From: Primula veris
Lineage: Eukaryota; Streptophyta; Magnoliopsida; Ericales; Primulaceae
Direction of reading: 5' to 3'
Assembly: GCA_963682055.1 (NCBI GenBank)
Contig: OY821751.1
Location: 5,456,001 to 5,520,000, forward strand
Length of the DNA: 64,000 nucleotides
The position numbers and the translations under genes were made by a program. Each line of letters begins with the position of its first letter. Within the stretch, counting starts at the first letter, position 1. The notes beneath the pieces were generated by a model that searched no databases, was not told the DNA's origin, and saw nothing but the letters and a program-made list of their open reading frames with translations. Positions 42,606 through 56,600 of the stretch are shown in pieces.

Positions 42606-45600
42606 TAATTCTTAACTCTGTTAAAGATCTTTCAAAAATTAATACATCGATCCAATTTCAAGTTTCTCTGATAACACTAGAACAAACTGCTAACATAACA
42701 TTGTGGTCACACTACATTTTTTTATTTTAAAAGTAAACCATATACTGTAGTATTTAAGTATTTAACAACAATTATTGTCAACAAGAAAGTCAGTACAACC
42801 CACAAAAGAAAAAGAAAACAGAAACCTTGAAATCAAAACACAAGACGACGTATAAAACTAGCAAGATATAACTAAAACTGTCGTCCGAGAAGTACTACTA
42901 TCTTAAAAATTTAGAAAACCATGGTAATCAAGGTAAGGTAAGTTCTAAAACCAACGACGAACTCGGCCCTCTCAATTGGGTCTTTTTCGGCTTCTCAAAA
43001 ACGCATGGTCATTTCCATACAGGGCATAAGATCATCAGCAATTCTGTGAACTCTTTCTGTCACAAGGTAAGGTTTACAAAAGGAGAACAAGGGGTAATCT
43101 TAGTATTCTCTAAAAAGGGAGACGTATGAGCTTTGTATCGAAATTAGTCACCCAAGTGGGATCAATTTACACCCCATAATACCATAATAAGAGATGTATA
43201 GAAACCTTTGTTTTTGGCTTTAAAATTCAAGTGATTTTTTCCAGTTTAGGCATGCTCCACATAAAATAGTAACACTTGCTCAATCTATATATATGAGTTT
43301 ATCGTGACAAATTAATGAATATGATATTATGTAATCAAGCAAACTCATGCAATTTTGTAGTCATGACTACAAAATTTTCTTGCTGAGCAGCTGAAGAGTT
43401 AAAAAGGAATGAACAAAATCTTGTTCTCCACCTTGTTTGAGAATGCAGTATATAAAACAAATTAATAAAGTTTATTGATGATGTTTATAAAGAGTATTAC
43501 AGAAAACAAAGATATAGCTTAAAAAAATAGATGTACTTTCATACCTTTGAGTTTTGAAATGAAATGAACAACGGCCAATGATTTTTCTTCATCATAAATG
43601 CCCATAATCTAAACCTGAAAATAGAAAAAAGTTGAATAAATCATAAAACTTTCTAGGTAAACTAAACATTATTTATTGTTCGACTTTAATTAAATACAAC
43701 ATAGCATAAAACAAAATAAGTAAATATGAACCAACTCATATTGGTATGCATTGCCTAATGAACCTTTTTTTTTAACAGGAACATGCTCATTATTATTTAT
43801 AACAATGTGCGCTAGTACAAATTTCATTGTCATTGGAACAAACTCCAAAAGACTAAACATAACCGAAAATACATAGTTATAAAAACTCAACTTCACCTAA
43901 ATCATCTTGTTCAAGAAACTAACTGAAATCAACCTAAAAAATTAAGCAAAAATATAACTCATCTCAATTATCATTGTCGTCGAATGAGCCAGTCTGAACG
44001 ACAAGTCGAGAAAAAGACAAATTTATCCAAGTGTCAGGTCGGCCGACAAAATGATCTCAAGGAAGATAAACGAGTGCTCTAATCCATCGTTGCCCACCCA
44101 CACAAATCGGTGCCAAGAACTCAATCAAATCATCAAACTCAACTCATAAGACAAGCTCCGCCCGCACTTATACGTGAAACATTGAAATGAGAAATAAATC
44201 ATACAAACACCAAAACAGGGGAAATCATAAATAACTTTCACATATCGTCTGATTCACCAAACACATACCAACTTCAACTTTTATAATAACAAATTGACGA
44301 CCTCATGAAAAGACGAGTAAGCTAAGCCACATACAAGTCATATAGGTTTATACTCTGTCAGCCACTTTAAGTCGTCGGAGTACTTAAACCCGATATAAAA
44401 GATAGCCAAGTAAGACAAAACTCAAAATCAACCAGAGGCACGCAACCCATCAAAACTCGAGAGCCAAAAATGCTATAATCGAAAAAGTTACCGCATTCGG
44501 TCTAAAATAGAACAAAAGGGACAGTCAGCCTAGAAGAGTGAGCATAAAAGAATACCAAGTCGATGAGTACCCAATAAAACACATACTAAGGCAGTGTATC
44601 ACCCTACCTACAAAGCCGAAAACCCCCCCTAATGGACTTGTTCATTACATTTTTCAAACGGTTTAGAAGTCTTATATTTACTAGTAAGAAGCAAGATTTG
44701 AGCTGTTATAGTGGTTATATATGTCTTGTGAAAATTATGTAATCTAAAATCCTATTTCAATTATGTAAGAATTTAATGAATATGATAACTGGAAACTAAG
44801 CATGCTCATACAATTTTGTAGTCAGAGCTATAAAATTTTTTGTTGAAGAGTTGAAAGGCACAAAATCTTGCTCCCCACCTTGTTTGAGAATGCAGTATAT
44901 AACTGTGTAAACTGTAATATGTAAGCATCAAGGGGGGAATTATCGATTTAGGCTAATTTACTTTTATATGAGAACTATCGATTGAGACTAATATTACTGA
45001 ATCTTGATCATTAATCAAGAGAGTAATTGCAATGCTAGTACAATTCTTGGCTCAGAACTCCGAGCCCGTGACACAAACAATACATCTCATTTGTGTCACG
45101 CCATCTGGTTAATGAGCTTAAAAACAAACAGCAGAACAACCTAAGTAGGTAATTCGAGATTTCATACAAAGTAACCAACACATTTTGTATCTTGTAACAT
45201 ATGAATATACACAAATGATTCAAGTTTTTCTTGTGTGAATCAATATTGCGATCTAAAACTAGAAACAAATTAAAATTTAATTTACATGAGCAGGATTTGG
45301 GAAAATAAATTGAAAGATACATGTGACAAATGCTAGATCATATGAATGTCAGAATCATAAGTAGGATAGAAATGATAATTCAAACCTTGGATATCTTCTT
45401 GCATTTGTGGGAATAAGGTAAATACAATGCATTGGAGTAGGTTTAAATAGAGGTTATAGCGCTGATACGGAATATTTCACTTTAAATAGAATCGGCCATT
45501 GTAAGGACGGACTATGGCTATGCAAGATAAAAAGAGAACATAGTGAAAAAAGAACGAGGAGCGATCAAGATATGTGACTGAAAATAGGTATGTAAGATAA

Positions 45601-46107
45601 GCTTTTATAAAAATATAGTAGAATATGGGTGTAAAGCGGCGCAAACCCTAAATGATCTGAGAGCAACGCGAGCTACGTTTGGGCCTATTTAGATATAGTC
45701 AGAATTTCACAGTGATAAGGCCTGTCTAAAATGCAAATACAAGACCCGAACCCGGATTAGGTTTGTTCTAACACCTGACTATTTACTTTTATCCTTCAAG
45801 CATGATATTCGCATCCCCAGAAATGTTTATCTACACGTCAGACTTAGTTTTAAGTAGTAAAGTTACATTGTAAATTTACTACTATGCGGAATTATTATAC
45901 CATAATTGTATCTTCTGAAATCTAAACTACGAAGAACAATACAAAGGCATATCTACTAGACATAAGACATGATTTTTTAAAATTCAAGAATATAAATAGA
46001 GCTAAAATTAATGGAGGATGCAATTTAGTAAACTGAATGAAGTTTTTATATGCTCACTGGGGATGGGAAATAAATCTGATATATTCCTGAAAGCATAGTG
46101 TTTCTCA
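42606..46107. other. Spacer between CP2 and CP3, no supported gene
   Basis: It includes an imperfect 130-145 bp direct repeat (43311-43456 and 44773-44902). Both members contain AATTTTGTAGTCA and end in CCTTGTTTGAGAATGCAGTATATA. The stretch 43960-44640 has a less AT-rich composition and may be a decayed element, but no domain is readable on either strand. Confidence 0.5.
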
Positions 46108-46490
46108 GCCGTTATTTATTTATTTTTTTATCCTGAGGGCAATGCTCCAGAGTTTTATTACAGTAACTAATATTGAAATCTTATACAACACACTACCATA
46201 CTGAGATCACAACCTATACTATTAACACTAGCACACTTGAGGACTTGAACCAAAGAAAAGATAAACCACAGAAATAATGTACTGGCAGGAAAATGATTAA
46301 CGAAAATTAATAGTTATCTATACCAATAGTGACAATTTCAAGCTTTGGGAGGAGCTTAGAGGGAAGATTGAACTCATTTAAAACGGAGATAACACCTTCT
46401 TTAGATCCACTCTTCGCCAGAATATCTGCAATTTTGCTATGTCTCTATGTACACAACTCACACAAATTATGCCCATTGTATTCAAAATAT
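46108..46490 (-). pseudogene. LINE 3' remnant (LINE-C): RNase H tail, 3'UTR and A-rich end
   Basis: On the minus strand a short stretch reads KIADILAKSGSKEGVIS, resembling the C-terminal end of LINE-type RNase H domains (compare the ..IDTLANLGCKEGIK.. tail of LINE-B). About 210 nt of 3'UTR follow and end in an A-rich, AAATAAATAA-type tail at 46110-46130. The upstream RNase H part is not readable. Family assignment rests on this short match. Confidence 0.5.
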
Positions 46491-47990
46491 AGAGAGCATC
46501 GAACTTGCTAACTAGGTTTCTTCAGTTAACAAACATCAAGTCTATTTATGTACATATTAACATTATCCAGACCCAATCCAAAGCTTAACGATAACCAATA
46601 TGCCATTATATTCATTCTAATCATACAAAGTTAAGAGATATTGAGAATAACAATTGAAGCAGCTCTAGACCTCGAACAATCTCTCATTACTCCGACAAGG
46701 TATATTTAGGTTGAAGTCTTAATCATGAATTTTAGCCCACTAATCAACCTGCAGACTATTTGAACAACATTTTTCCACTTTTTTTTCCCTTTTGTAAATC
46801 TATGACCAATGTTTGCAAGCCACATTGACAACCAAGCCACAATAAAAACTATTTAATTAAGATCCGAGTTTTGTATCATCCAACATTTTTCCTCACTTTA
46901 TAAATCTACCAAACTAATATCAAAAAGAAATATTGATCATTTATGGTATGTCATTCATGAAGAAGGGGTGTCTAGATGTTATTGATTCTGCTTTTTATAG
47001 CAGTATGCAGAAATTGCATCATAAAAAAAAAAACTAATCAGCAGCTGGAAATAGAGTTTCCAGAAAGAAACTACAAATGTAACAAATCTAACTGCAACTT
47101 GTTGGATCAATGATCCATATTGTTGCTTTTGATCCGTTTAATTGGGAATATGTCAATTTCAACTTCATTAACAATAACTTGACATCATAGTATAATCTTT
47201 AATATCATAAGCAAAAAAAAACTTTAACTCAACTTTCCAAAGAATATTTTTTATATATATATAAATTGGTGGGAAATAGTAAATACCCACTATTTCATTA
47301 ATAATAATAATGAATTGTCAAAATGACCTTATTACAGCAAAAATTTAAATAGAAACAATAAAAACTTTCAAGAATAAAGATCGATCTGAAGATTGTTTTA
47401 TTTCCTTAGCACTACTATTTACTTTCCAAAAAATATATATATCCAACTTTTGATAATATCTGAAATCAGTATTAGGTTACTGCATGCTGCAAACAAATAA
47501 CATTGGAGTAGTGAAAACTAGGAAAATTTCTTTCATAAAAACAAGAAAACACATACAAAAATATCTACATTAGCCTGTTACAGATTGATTTGCATGACGA
47601 TATTTCACTTTTCATTTAGTCAGTTGATATGAGTATATTTTTTATTTACGGTTTGTTGAACTCTTTTTAACTTGTCTGTTGTGAGATGATTTAGATTGAC
47701 TTTAGTTATATGAGACATTGTGTGCTATGTATTTTCTTAGTCCTTGGAGCCTGTTCCAAGGACAGTAACTCTTATATTACTTACGCACATTATTTATAAT
47801 AATAATGAGCATTCCGATATTGATTAAAAAAAAAAAGTAACAAGAACCAAAAAGATATAAATAAGATATTGAAAGAAAGAAATTAACTTGGCATTCAATA
47901 TCATTACAAATAAACAACACGGCATGCTGAGACAACATTATCGACCAATTTCGTCGCGCTGAAAGAATCCATTACTTAAAATAATCCAAC
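46491..47990. other. Spacer upstream of CP3
   Basis: No gene. The part 46980-47300 is distantly similar to the CP4 upstream spacer (50610-50960), for example around CAACTGCAA.TTG and TGGTGGG.AA. A block at 47640-47835 ends in an A11 run and may be the 3' end of a retroposed sequence. Confidence 0.5.
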
Positions 47991-48058
47991 GAAGTCAAAA
48001 TTAACGTTCCGTATACTTCAGCTCAAGAACATTTCATAGTCTAATAGTAAAATTATAT

Positions 48059-48078
48059 GAAACCTTGAAGAAATGGCA
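48059..48078 (+). promoter_or_regulatory. Conserved upstream block 2 of CP3 (degenerate)
   Basis: It reads roughly GAAACCTTGAAGAAATGGCA. The TATA box CTATATAAAT lies at 48161-48170. Confidence 0.45.
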
Positions 48079-48233
48079 TATCTTTTGTTTTCTAGTTAAA
48101 TAATTGGTAGAAAGAAGAATGATAACGATGGCACTTTGCATACTGACAAGATCATCAACTCTATATAAATCTCAGAACACTCATTTAATAAACCACAACA
48201 ACAAAATTCTCACTCATAAGTTATAGATTAACC

Positions 48234-49345
48234 ATGGGTTGTACAATCAACTGCCGATTCTTCCTCCTAGCTCTACTCGTCGTCTTAGGAACCTTGGCTT
48301 CACAAGCCCGGAGTCGTTCTCTTCAAGAGACGTCCAAGTCAGAGACACACGAGCAATGGATGTCTCGTTATGGACGAGTTTACGCAGACTCCGCTGAGAA
48401 GGAGAAGCGTGCCTTGATATTCAAAACGAATGTTGATTACATAAAATCATTCAACAAAGAATCAAACAAATCCTACAAGTTAGGCATTAACAAATATGCA
48501 GATCTTACAAACGATGAGTTCAAGTTGCGTAACAGGTTCAAGAGCCACGTCTGTTCTACTTCTGCATCGAACTTTAGGTATGAAAATTTGACGGCAGTTC
48601 CAGCCACCATGGATTGGAGGAAAAAAGGTGCAGTAACAGCTATCAAGGACCAAGGCCAATGCGGTAAGTTAAATTACATCATAACACAAAAATATTGAAG
48701 CTCAAGAAATTATCATAACTGTTTTGACCATTTCTTTTTACAAAATACACAGGTTGTTGTTGGGCATTTTCGGCAGTCGCAGCCATGGAAGGAATTACCC
48801 AATTGACAACAGGAAAGCTTGTCTCTTTGTCCGAGCAAGAACTAGTTGATTGCGATACTTCTGGTACCGATCAGGGTTGTAATGGTGGACTCATGGATGA
48901 CGCTTTTGACTTCATTTTACAAAATAAGGGTCTCACGACAGAAACAAACTACCCGTATAAGGCAACTGATGACACTTGCAACGCAAACAAAGAAGCAAGC
49001 CATGCCGCCAAAATCACTGGTCATGAAGACGTGCCCACCAACAGTGAGAGTGCGCTACTCAAAGCTGTTGCTAGCCAACCGATTTCTGTGGCAATTGATG
49101 CTAGTGGCAATGATTTCCAGTTCTATTCTAGTGGGGTTTTTACCGGAGAATGCGGAACAGAACTAGATCATGGTGTTACTGCTGTTGGTTATGGAACTGC
49201 CGATGATGGAACCAAATATTGGTTGGTTAAGAATTCATGGGGCAGTTCATGGGGTGAAGAAGGATACATAAGAATGCAAAGAGATATTGCAGCTGCGGAA
49301 GGCCTTTGTGGCATAGCGATGCAAGCTTCTTACCCTACCGCGTGA
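48234..49345 (+). CDS. CP3, papain-like cysteine protease, two exons
   Basis: Exons are 48234-48663 and 48753-49345 with an 89-nt intron; 340 residues. It begins [10 protein letters not shown], so the signal peptide differs from CP1 and CP2, while prodomain, GCCWAFS box, GCNGG, H283 and N304 are conserved. Notable changes are D217 for Gly in the ATDGT segment and MQRD for MERD near the C-terminus. It lies 7.0 kb after CP2 and 2.0 kb before CP4, in the same orientation. The gene appears intact. Its product should have the same cysteine endopeptidase activity; differences in expression or specificity cannot be read from sequence. Confidence 0.95.
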
Positions 49346-50415
49346 TTCTTTGAAAATCATATTAAAACTCCATATGCAAATACATAATTATATATTACTG
49401 TGTCTTCTTCTTTGTTGCAGTGTTTTTATTTTTTCTGTTCTATGTAAAACTTATACTGGTCATGAATATTAATGTAAATCATGGAGTGTTCTTGTAACTT
49501 TTCTAGTCAGCAATACTTCCCCAGATCCAGATTGGCCATAAAAAGTTATAAACTAAACATTAAGACTATAATAGCTAGAAGCCTAGAATAGGTTTAAACA
49601 TGACAATTCAATTAACAAAATCTGGAAATACAAACCATCAAGAATTTCAAGACCAGTCCTTGTTCAGAAACAGGCACAGTATCCCTGACATAAACACTTC
49701 ATTCATATAAGTAATAAGAAAAGGAGCTGATTGTTTGAGCTTTGTTGAGGATGACTCCCTCGTACTTGACCTGAAACCACTTCACGAAACTTCCTAATTA
49801 GTAACTCACTGTTGGATCCAAAGGAGGCCCTTCGGAGGCCACTCCCCACCTCCAAGAAAAATAAAGAATTCGGATAACCATTTCCTTTAAATAAAATTTC
49901 TTGAAATTTTAATATATAATTATATATGCATCAAGTTCTCATTGGATTCGAATGACTCTTCTCCACCGCCACATTTCTGTATTGTGGGGTACGTCGTGGA
50001 GGAGGAGTGACGTGTATGTGTATAAGTGGCCATATATACTCTGTGGAGTTGATTAAATAAATATATGTCATCTGCTAAGCATAATTTACATTCAAGAAAA
50101 TAAATCGTACTAATACTAAAAGTTAAACAATTTGATGATGGAAAAATTTCAACTCAACAATTGTCTAATGAATTAACTTTAGAATACTCCCTCCATTCCA
50201 TAAAAGTGTTAACGTTGTTCTAGGATGCAATATTTTTTTACTCAAATTCTCGCAACCATCATTTTCAACAGTTAATCACATAATTTTAATCTACAAGATA
50301 TATTTGATATAATAGTTTTCCTCAATTGGTAAATTAGTCTCATGAAGGTATATTGTTCTTAGGCCATTACTTCTAACATCAATCATCTTCTTGAATTGTA
50401 AGACAGGCAACAAAG
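49346..50415 (+). repeat. CP3 downstream spacer, homologous to that of CP2
   Basis: Counterpart of 41193-42605, with several deletions. It includes the Stowaway-like terminus block near 50187. Confidence 0.7.
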
Positions 50416-51183
50416 ATACAAATAGAAAGGGCTTCAGGGTATCCAAGCGCCCAACATTTTCACTCGCTGCCCGGTTTCAAAATAAACAAGTAAGCATGTG
50501 CCATTTTACTGTCGTACTATACTTTCAGAAAGAAACAGTGCTTCTGTGCTTGGAATACTAACTTGTAATATCCCATCCGAACTTTCAGAAAGAAATGACT
50601 GTTTTACTGATTTGCTTCTAATGACAATATAATGGAATCCCACCACCAAAAACTAATTATCAGGAAGCTAGCTAGTAAATCAAAGACTTTACAAATGAAA
50701 TCCAACTGCAAGTTGCTGGGTCAAATGAGCCTTGTTAGTTGTTTCTGTCTTTCAGGATAATCCGTTTTATTGGGCATATTACATTTTCTTATAAATTACC
50801 TCTAACCAAGAATAGGTTGAGAGTTAACATTTAATATCATGAATAGAAATTTTGGAAAGTTAGATTCCTTTGATTCCTAATAGTAACTTCTTTGTCACTT
50901 GTATTAGATTATTCACAACAATAGAACAAAAGGACATGTTTTTTTTTTTATATTAATGGTGGGGAAAACCCATTCGAACAAACGAAGTGCATAAAAGAAT
51001 CGATGAATTAAAATTTATTTTGTATTCTATATTCAACACATATTTATAACACGGCACGCTGCAATCCTTATCAACCTTTTTCGCCACTGAAAGTATCCAT
51101 TGTAATTAAATATCCAACAATGAAAGTTAACGTTTCGTATCCTGCAGTGCAAGGACATTTTATATTTCATTGATAACTAAAAT
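50416..51183. other. Spacer and distal promoter of CP4
   Basis: No gene. From about 51002 on it aligns with the fossil at 13069-13284. The TTAACGTTTCGTAT block is at about 51127-51140. Confidence 0.55.
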
Positions 51184-51203
51184 GGAACTTGGAAGAAACG
51201 GCA
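51184..51203 (+). promoter_or_regulatory. Conserved upstream block 2 of CP4
   Basis: GGAACTTGGAAGAAACGGCA. The probable TATA box ATTATATAAA lies at 51261-51270. Confidence 0.5.
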
Positions 51204-51332
51204 ATTTTTGTGTTTAAAAAAATTGTAGGGAGCTCTTTGCAAACAGACAAAAACTTGAAAATTATATAAATTTTAAACACATTCAATAAACCACAACAAC
51301 ACGAATTCTCACATCTAAGTCATACAATAATC

Positions 51333-52435
51333 ATGGGGTATACAATCAAGTACGAATTCTTCCTCCTAGCTCTGCTAGTCATTTTAGGAACCTTGGCTTC
51401 GCAAGCCCAAAGCCGTTCTCTTCAAGAGTCAGCCAAGTCAGAGACACACGAGCAATGGATGTCTCGCTATGGACGAGTGTACGCAAACTCTGCTGAGAAA
51501 GAAAAGCGCTCCTTGATATTCAAGACGAATGTTGAATACATAAAAGCTTTCAACAAAGAATCAAACAAATCCTACAAGTTAGGCATTAACAAATATGCAG
51601 ATCTTACAAACGACGAGTTCAAGTTGCGTAACAGGTTCAAGAGCCATGTCTGTTCTACTTCTGTATCGATCTTTAGGTATGAAAATTTGACAGCAGTACC
51701 AGCCACCATGGACTGGAGGAAAAAAGGTGCGGTAACAGCTATCAAGGACCAAGGACAATGCGGTAAGTTACATTACATTATAAAGATGTAAAAAACATGT
51801 TATTTGAATTGTTCTTGATCATTGTTTTAAAAAAATATACAGGTTGTTGTTGGGCATTTTCGGCAGTCGCAGCCATGGAAGGAATTACCCAATTGACAAC
51901 AGGAAAGCTTGTCTCTTTGTCCGAGCAAGAGCTAGTTGATTGCGATACTTCTGGCACAGATCAGGGTTGTAATGGTGGACTCATGGATGACGCTTTTGAC
52001 TTCATTTTACAAAATAAGGGTCTTACAACGGAAACAAACTACCCCTATAAGGCAACCGATGGCACGTGCAACTCCAACAAAGAAGCAAGCCATGCTGCCA
52101 AAATCACCGGTCATGAAGACGTCCCCACCAACAGCGAGAGTGCTCTGCTCAAAGCTGTTGCTAGCCAACCGATTTCTGTAGCAATTGATGCTAGTGGCAA
52201 TGATTTCCAGTTCTATTCTAGTGGAGTCTTTACCGGAGAATGCGGTACAGAACTAGATCATGGTGTTACTGCAGTCGGTTACGGAACTGCTGATGATGGA
52301 ACCAAATACTGGTTGGTTAAGAATTCGTGGGGAAGCTCATGGGGTGAAGAAGGATACATAAGAATGGAAAGAGATGTAGAAGCTGCGGAGGGACTTTGCG
52401 GCATTGCAATGCAAGCTTCTTATCCTACCGCCTGA
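51333..52435 (+). CDS. CP4, papain-like cysteine protease, two exons
   Basis: Exons are 51333-51762 and 51843-52435 with an 80-nt intron, the shortest of the four; 340 residues. It starts [10 protein letters not shown], has SAKSE in place of TSKLE at the prodomain start, SVSIF for SASTF before the mature enzyme, and RDVEAAEG near the C-terminus. Catalytic C146, H283 and N304, Q140 and the ERFNIN positions are kept. Its 3' flank is unlike those of CP1-CP3 after the first 100 nt. It is the last member of the array in this window and is convergent with the hydrolase gene 1.2 kb downstream. Confidence 0.95.
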
Positions 52436-53675
52436 TTTAAAAGAACCAATATGAATTCCATGTTTATATGTAATTATGTTAAGTTCCACTCATTGTTCCT
52501 GCTTTTTTTTAATCTGGATTGTATGTAACTTTTCATACTGGGTCATTGTAAAATAATTGGGTCATCATTATTAATGTTAATATATGAAGTTTCATTGCAA
52601 CTTTCACTTACCAGCGTTGAACACTGCCAAGGCACTCTGTAGACTTAGGTTTATGCTTTTTAAGCTTCTACACTGAAGAGACACTACAACTTAGGTATAA
52701 TTTGTAATAAAAATTCATATTAAAAGGAGACGACCTCTTATTGTTTCATACTTCTCCACACACACAAAATCAACTATTTGTAAGACAGATGATTAGGGGA
52801 ATGAGGTAGAAGTTGTAACTTTTTGTGAGTACATATTTCCAGTTGAGGTCCATAATGCAATATATTTAGAAGTCGGCACAATATCTACGAAAAAGTTGGG
52901 GTTCGTGCCGTTTCCTACGATCTACTCTTACCTTCGACTATTGATCTAGGATATTCAAATCATTTAATTATAAAACATGATACTCTGCAAGCTAACACGA
53001 GTTTTATTGTTAGTACCAGATTAGGTTGATGCCTAAGAGTGTTGAGCATAGATAGTATTACCGTGTCCCCCTACTGGTAAATATGAATGATCCTAATGCT
53101 TCACACAACAATTCTTTTGTAGTATATGTATGCAACCCGGGCAGCAACCACAGATATTTTTTATCGAATCAATGAAGAACAAGGTGGTGACTACATGCAG
53201 AATGGGATCATGGGACAATCATCTAAGTTATAGTTAACTCATTATTTCCAAAGGAGTTTGGTTTGACCCTAAACCAATTTGAATGATAAGGAGAAGGTTC
53301 ATTTTAAAGAGGGTGAAGAATCGAAGGGTAGATTTATCAAACAGTGTTCCATGTTCGATATATAATGGTTTCTGTTTGTTGTTCTATTTAATGTCATTGT
53401 AAGTTGGACAACGGTATGACTTGAAAATATAATTCTAATATTCAAAAATAAATAGATGCTGAAGGTTAAATCACAAAAGAGCAAATCTTAAACTCTCCAA
53501 ATGATCCGAGTTGAACGTTTGATTTCTAGCTTTTTCATGCCAAAAAATCGAGCTTTGAAGCTGATCAATCAAATGCAGTCCAGTTTTAAAAAAACAGATA
53601 AGCTGAGTTTAAAAGCTGCAACCAAACAAAGCCACGAAAAGCTAACCTGACTCTATTTCACCATATCCGAGGTTC
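52436..53675. other. Intergenic region between CP4 and the convergent hydrolase gene
   Basis: It contains the CP4 3'UTR and, at the right end, the hydrolase 3'UTR. No further gene is seen on either strand. Confidence 0.6.
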
Positions 53676-56600
53676 TTAACTTTCGCCAGTTAAAAGAGAC
53701 TTAATTATATTATCAGCCATTCCATCAGCATAAAGGAACAAGTGCCCTCCACCAGGGATCTCATGGTACTTAATCCAAGGGAGCTGTTTGGCTATATAAC
53801 GTTGTACAGATACAGGTACCATTTTATCTTCATCTCCTTGCCATATGTGCACTAAGCCTTCGTTATTAGGGAATGGGGTGTCAAGATCTGTAGGGTTGAA
53901 CTCCCATTTTCCAAAACCCATATTCAAATCACGATGGATGGAGACGTAGTCACCTTGTTGTCGTACTTGTGCCTGAAACATTAATATACACTAACTTCAA
54001 TAAGATACAAAAAAGTCCAAAGTTCTATAAGTAGATTTCAGTACACCAGTATTTACTGTAGTTAGTACTTGACTACTTTCTCATAAAATTTACAGATCTA
54101 CAATAATCAAGTAACATCCATAAGTTGTATCCGTAAGAAATAACTACAAGTTCTAAATAAACACCGCTTATTTTGGCGGTTTACAAGTTTTGGGTACCTC
54201 AGTTATATTGATTGGATGACAATTACTTGTAAGTTTCAGTTTGGTCCTACACTTCTTAAAATAGACCAACTTTATACCAGATTTTTTAGAAAACAAATAA
54301 TAAGTAAATTTAGAAATATGTAAAAAAAATACTCTAATATGTATGTATTTGGCTAAACTTCACAAAAAGGGAAGTAGCTTTCTCCTCAATCTTTTGTTTT
54401 GCAGTATGTGTGTAAGCATAAATAATTATTCCAAAGGAAACAAAATAAGAAAAAGTAAGTCAAGAGGATAGAGGATAGAGCCCCTAATGGACAGGCAATA
54501 CTGAAAAGGTACTCAAAAGTATTGCCTTAATCTTTAGGACAAACGTGAAACGTACAAGCAATACTGAAAAAAAACAAAAATACACATCTTCCCTTCATTT
54601 AAGAAATATTAAGGGCAGACTGAGGTACAATAGATGCTCATAATTTATACTCATAGGTTAGTAACAAAACAGTTTGAAGACTGATGAAAGTACCTCATAA
54701 CCCTTTCTTGATGCAAGCTTGGGCCCGAGCTCTAAATCATGGCGAGAATGAAGAGAAAGGCTATGATCTATTAAACTTAATTTAGGGAAAAAGTTCTGCG
54801 TGTTCCACCAATAAGTAAGCCAAGGAGTATAGTGAGAAACACGAAAAGCCCATTGATCACAAGGAAAGAGCTCTTTAAATCCCTCTTCGGATACATTAGC
54901 AGGTAGACCAGGCCACCAGTAGTTTGTAGGTGGTGCAATGAGTGTTGCTCCCGCAAGCCTGTTTACAGTAAATAACTAATATATAAATGATAACCAAGCA
55001 ATCAAAGATTAATTGGAAGGATAATTTTGAAGCCAAAAGAAAGCACAATCCATAAAGCATATCAATTATGTTTTCGGAAGTTTGTTTCTTGGTTTTCGAC
55101 TATTTATATTTTGGATATGACATATGAGCTTCTTTTTAAAGTTCCACCTTTTGAAACTTAAATAAGTAAAGTTTTGATCCACCATAACATATAACAATTA
55201 ACATAACAAAATCTCATATTGCAACTTAGAAATTAAAATCTGATTTATTTATTTTCGATTTGCATGTCGTCCTTGATCATAAGCCGCATTAATCTTTTAT
55301 GTATTTTTCAAATTTATCTGAAAGCCCAAAACAACTACCAAAACCACTTTTGTTTAGAAGCATTTCTCATATAGAATTTCTTCTGAAACCAAATAAAAAG
55401 TTCGCCAAACTAAGGAGACTTTAAATGTTAGTTTGTTGACAACTGTTTCCATAAACAATTTGCAGAGCATCTAGTTTTGGAGCCAGATTATTTTTTATGA
55501 TAGCATATGAAGTATAACTTAGCTAAAAGCCTAAAGCATACCTATGGGGTATGTACTTGAGGCAAGTCCAAACCGCCTGTCCACCCATTGAAAAACCAAC
55601 CATGTAAAATTTAGATCCTAATCCCAAATTATCAGCAAGTTCTTCAATATCCGACGATAAACTCTTTAATGTTTGTTTTGGATTAGGATCGCTCTCTCCA
55701 TAACCCGGTCTATCAAAAGACAGAATATACACCCCTAAATCTTCCACCACATCCTGCAATAATTAAAAAACACAGATTAAGCAACCAACCATTTCTGCAA
55801 CTTCTACAGCAAGAAATCTAAAACCAATCTTACTAGTTAATTCCAGTTTTGTACACATAACATATATTTACATTTTTATCTTGTACATCAGCCTAAGAAA
55901 GCTAGCTATTAGTCTCTAACCTTACCTTTTTATTCGCAAGTACACCACATAGGAAAAGATGTACTTGGAGATTAAAATAGGAAATTTTGGTATAATAGTG
56001 TACGAAAGCAGAAAAAGTGATAGAAAGGTGTACAGAGTAGTACACTGGGTATGATCTTTTTCTGTCTGGTACACTAGGGGTAATTGTACTAGATCGCCTA
56101 GAAATGTTAAGTTAGTGAACTAATCGCTATTTTTTGTAGGTAGGGTATAAAATCAAAATAATGAAAAAAATATAATTAGTCATACTTTTTACCTTAAGTC
56201 AAAATAATAAGACAGTAAGCATATCCACTCAAACTTACAGTAAGAAGTAAATTTTATTACCTTAGACAATTCAGTGGCAATCATAGCATCATGTCTGCAT
56301 GAGTCAAAAGCATGGACAAACACGATTTTATATCTTGCTTTATCCTTTGAGACACCATGTTCTTTATAGGCCAAATGCCTGCCATCACTTAATTTAATTC
56401 TAGGTGCTGTAATTGGGGGACCATCTTCCGAGCCACATATTTTTGCTGGGGGTGGTCGTGTTGCTTGATAAGCCCATGCCGAGAAACCAATAAGCAATAC
56501 CCCAATTAATTTAGTGAAGATCCCTGTAAAGTTAGTTCTACTGGAATTAGATCAATAAAGACTTGGAACAACATAATGAAACATTCTATATCAGTAATTT

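Noticed and set aside
51797..51842. Continuous frame joining the CP4 intron to exon 2.
   Set aside because: The GT-AG intron is at the same phase-1 position in all four genes; the open frame across the intron end is chance.
53527..53644. Possible small MITE with TAGCTTTT-like inverted ends at the 3' end of the hydrolase gene.
   Set aside because: The inverted match is only about 9-13 bp, no target duplication is seen and AT-richness makes it likely by chance.
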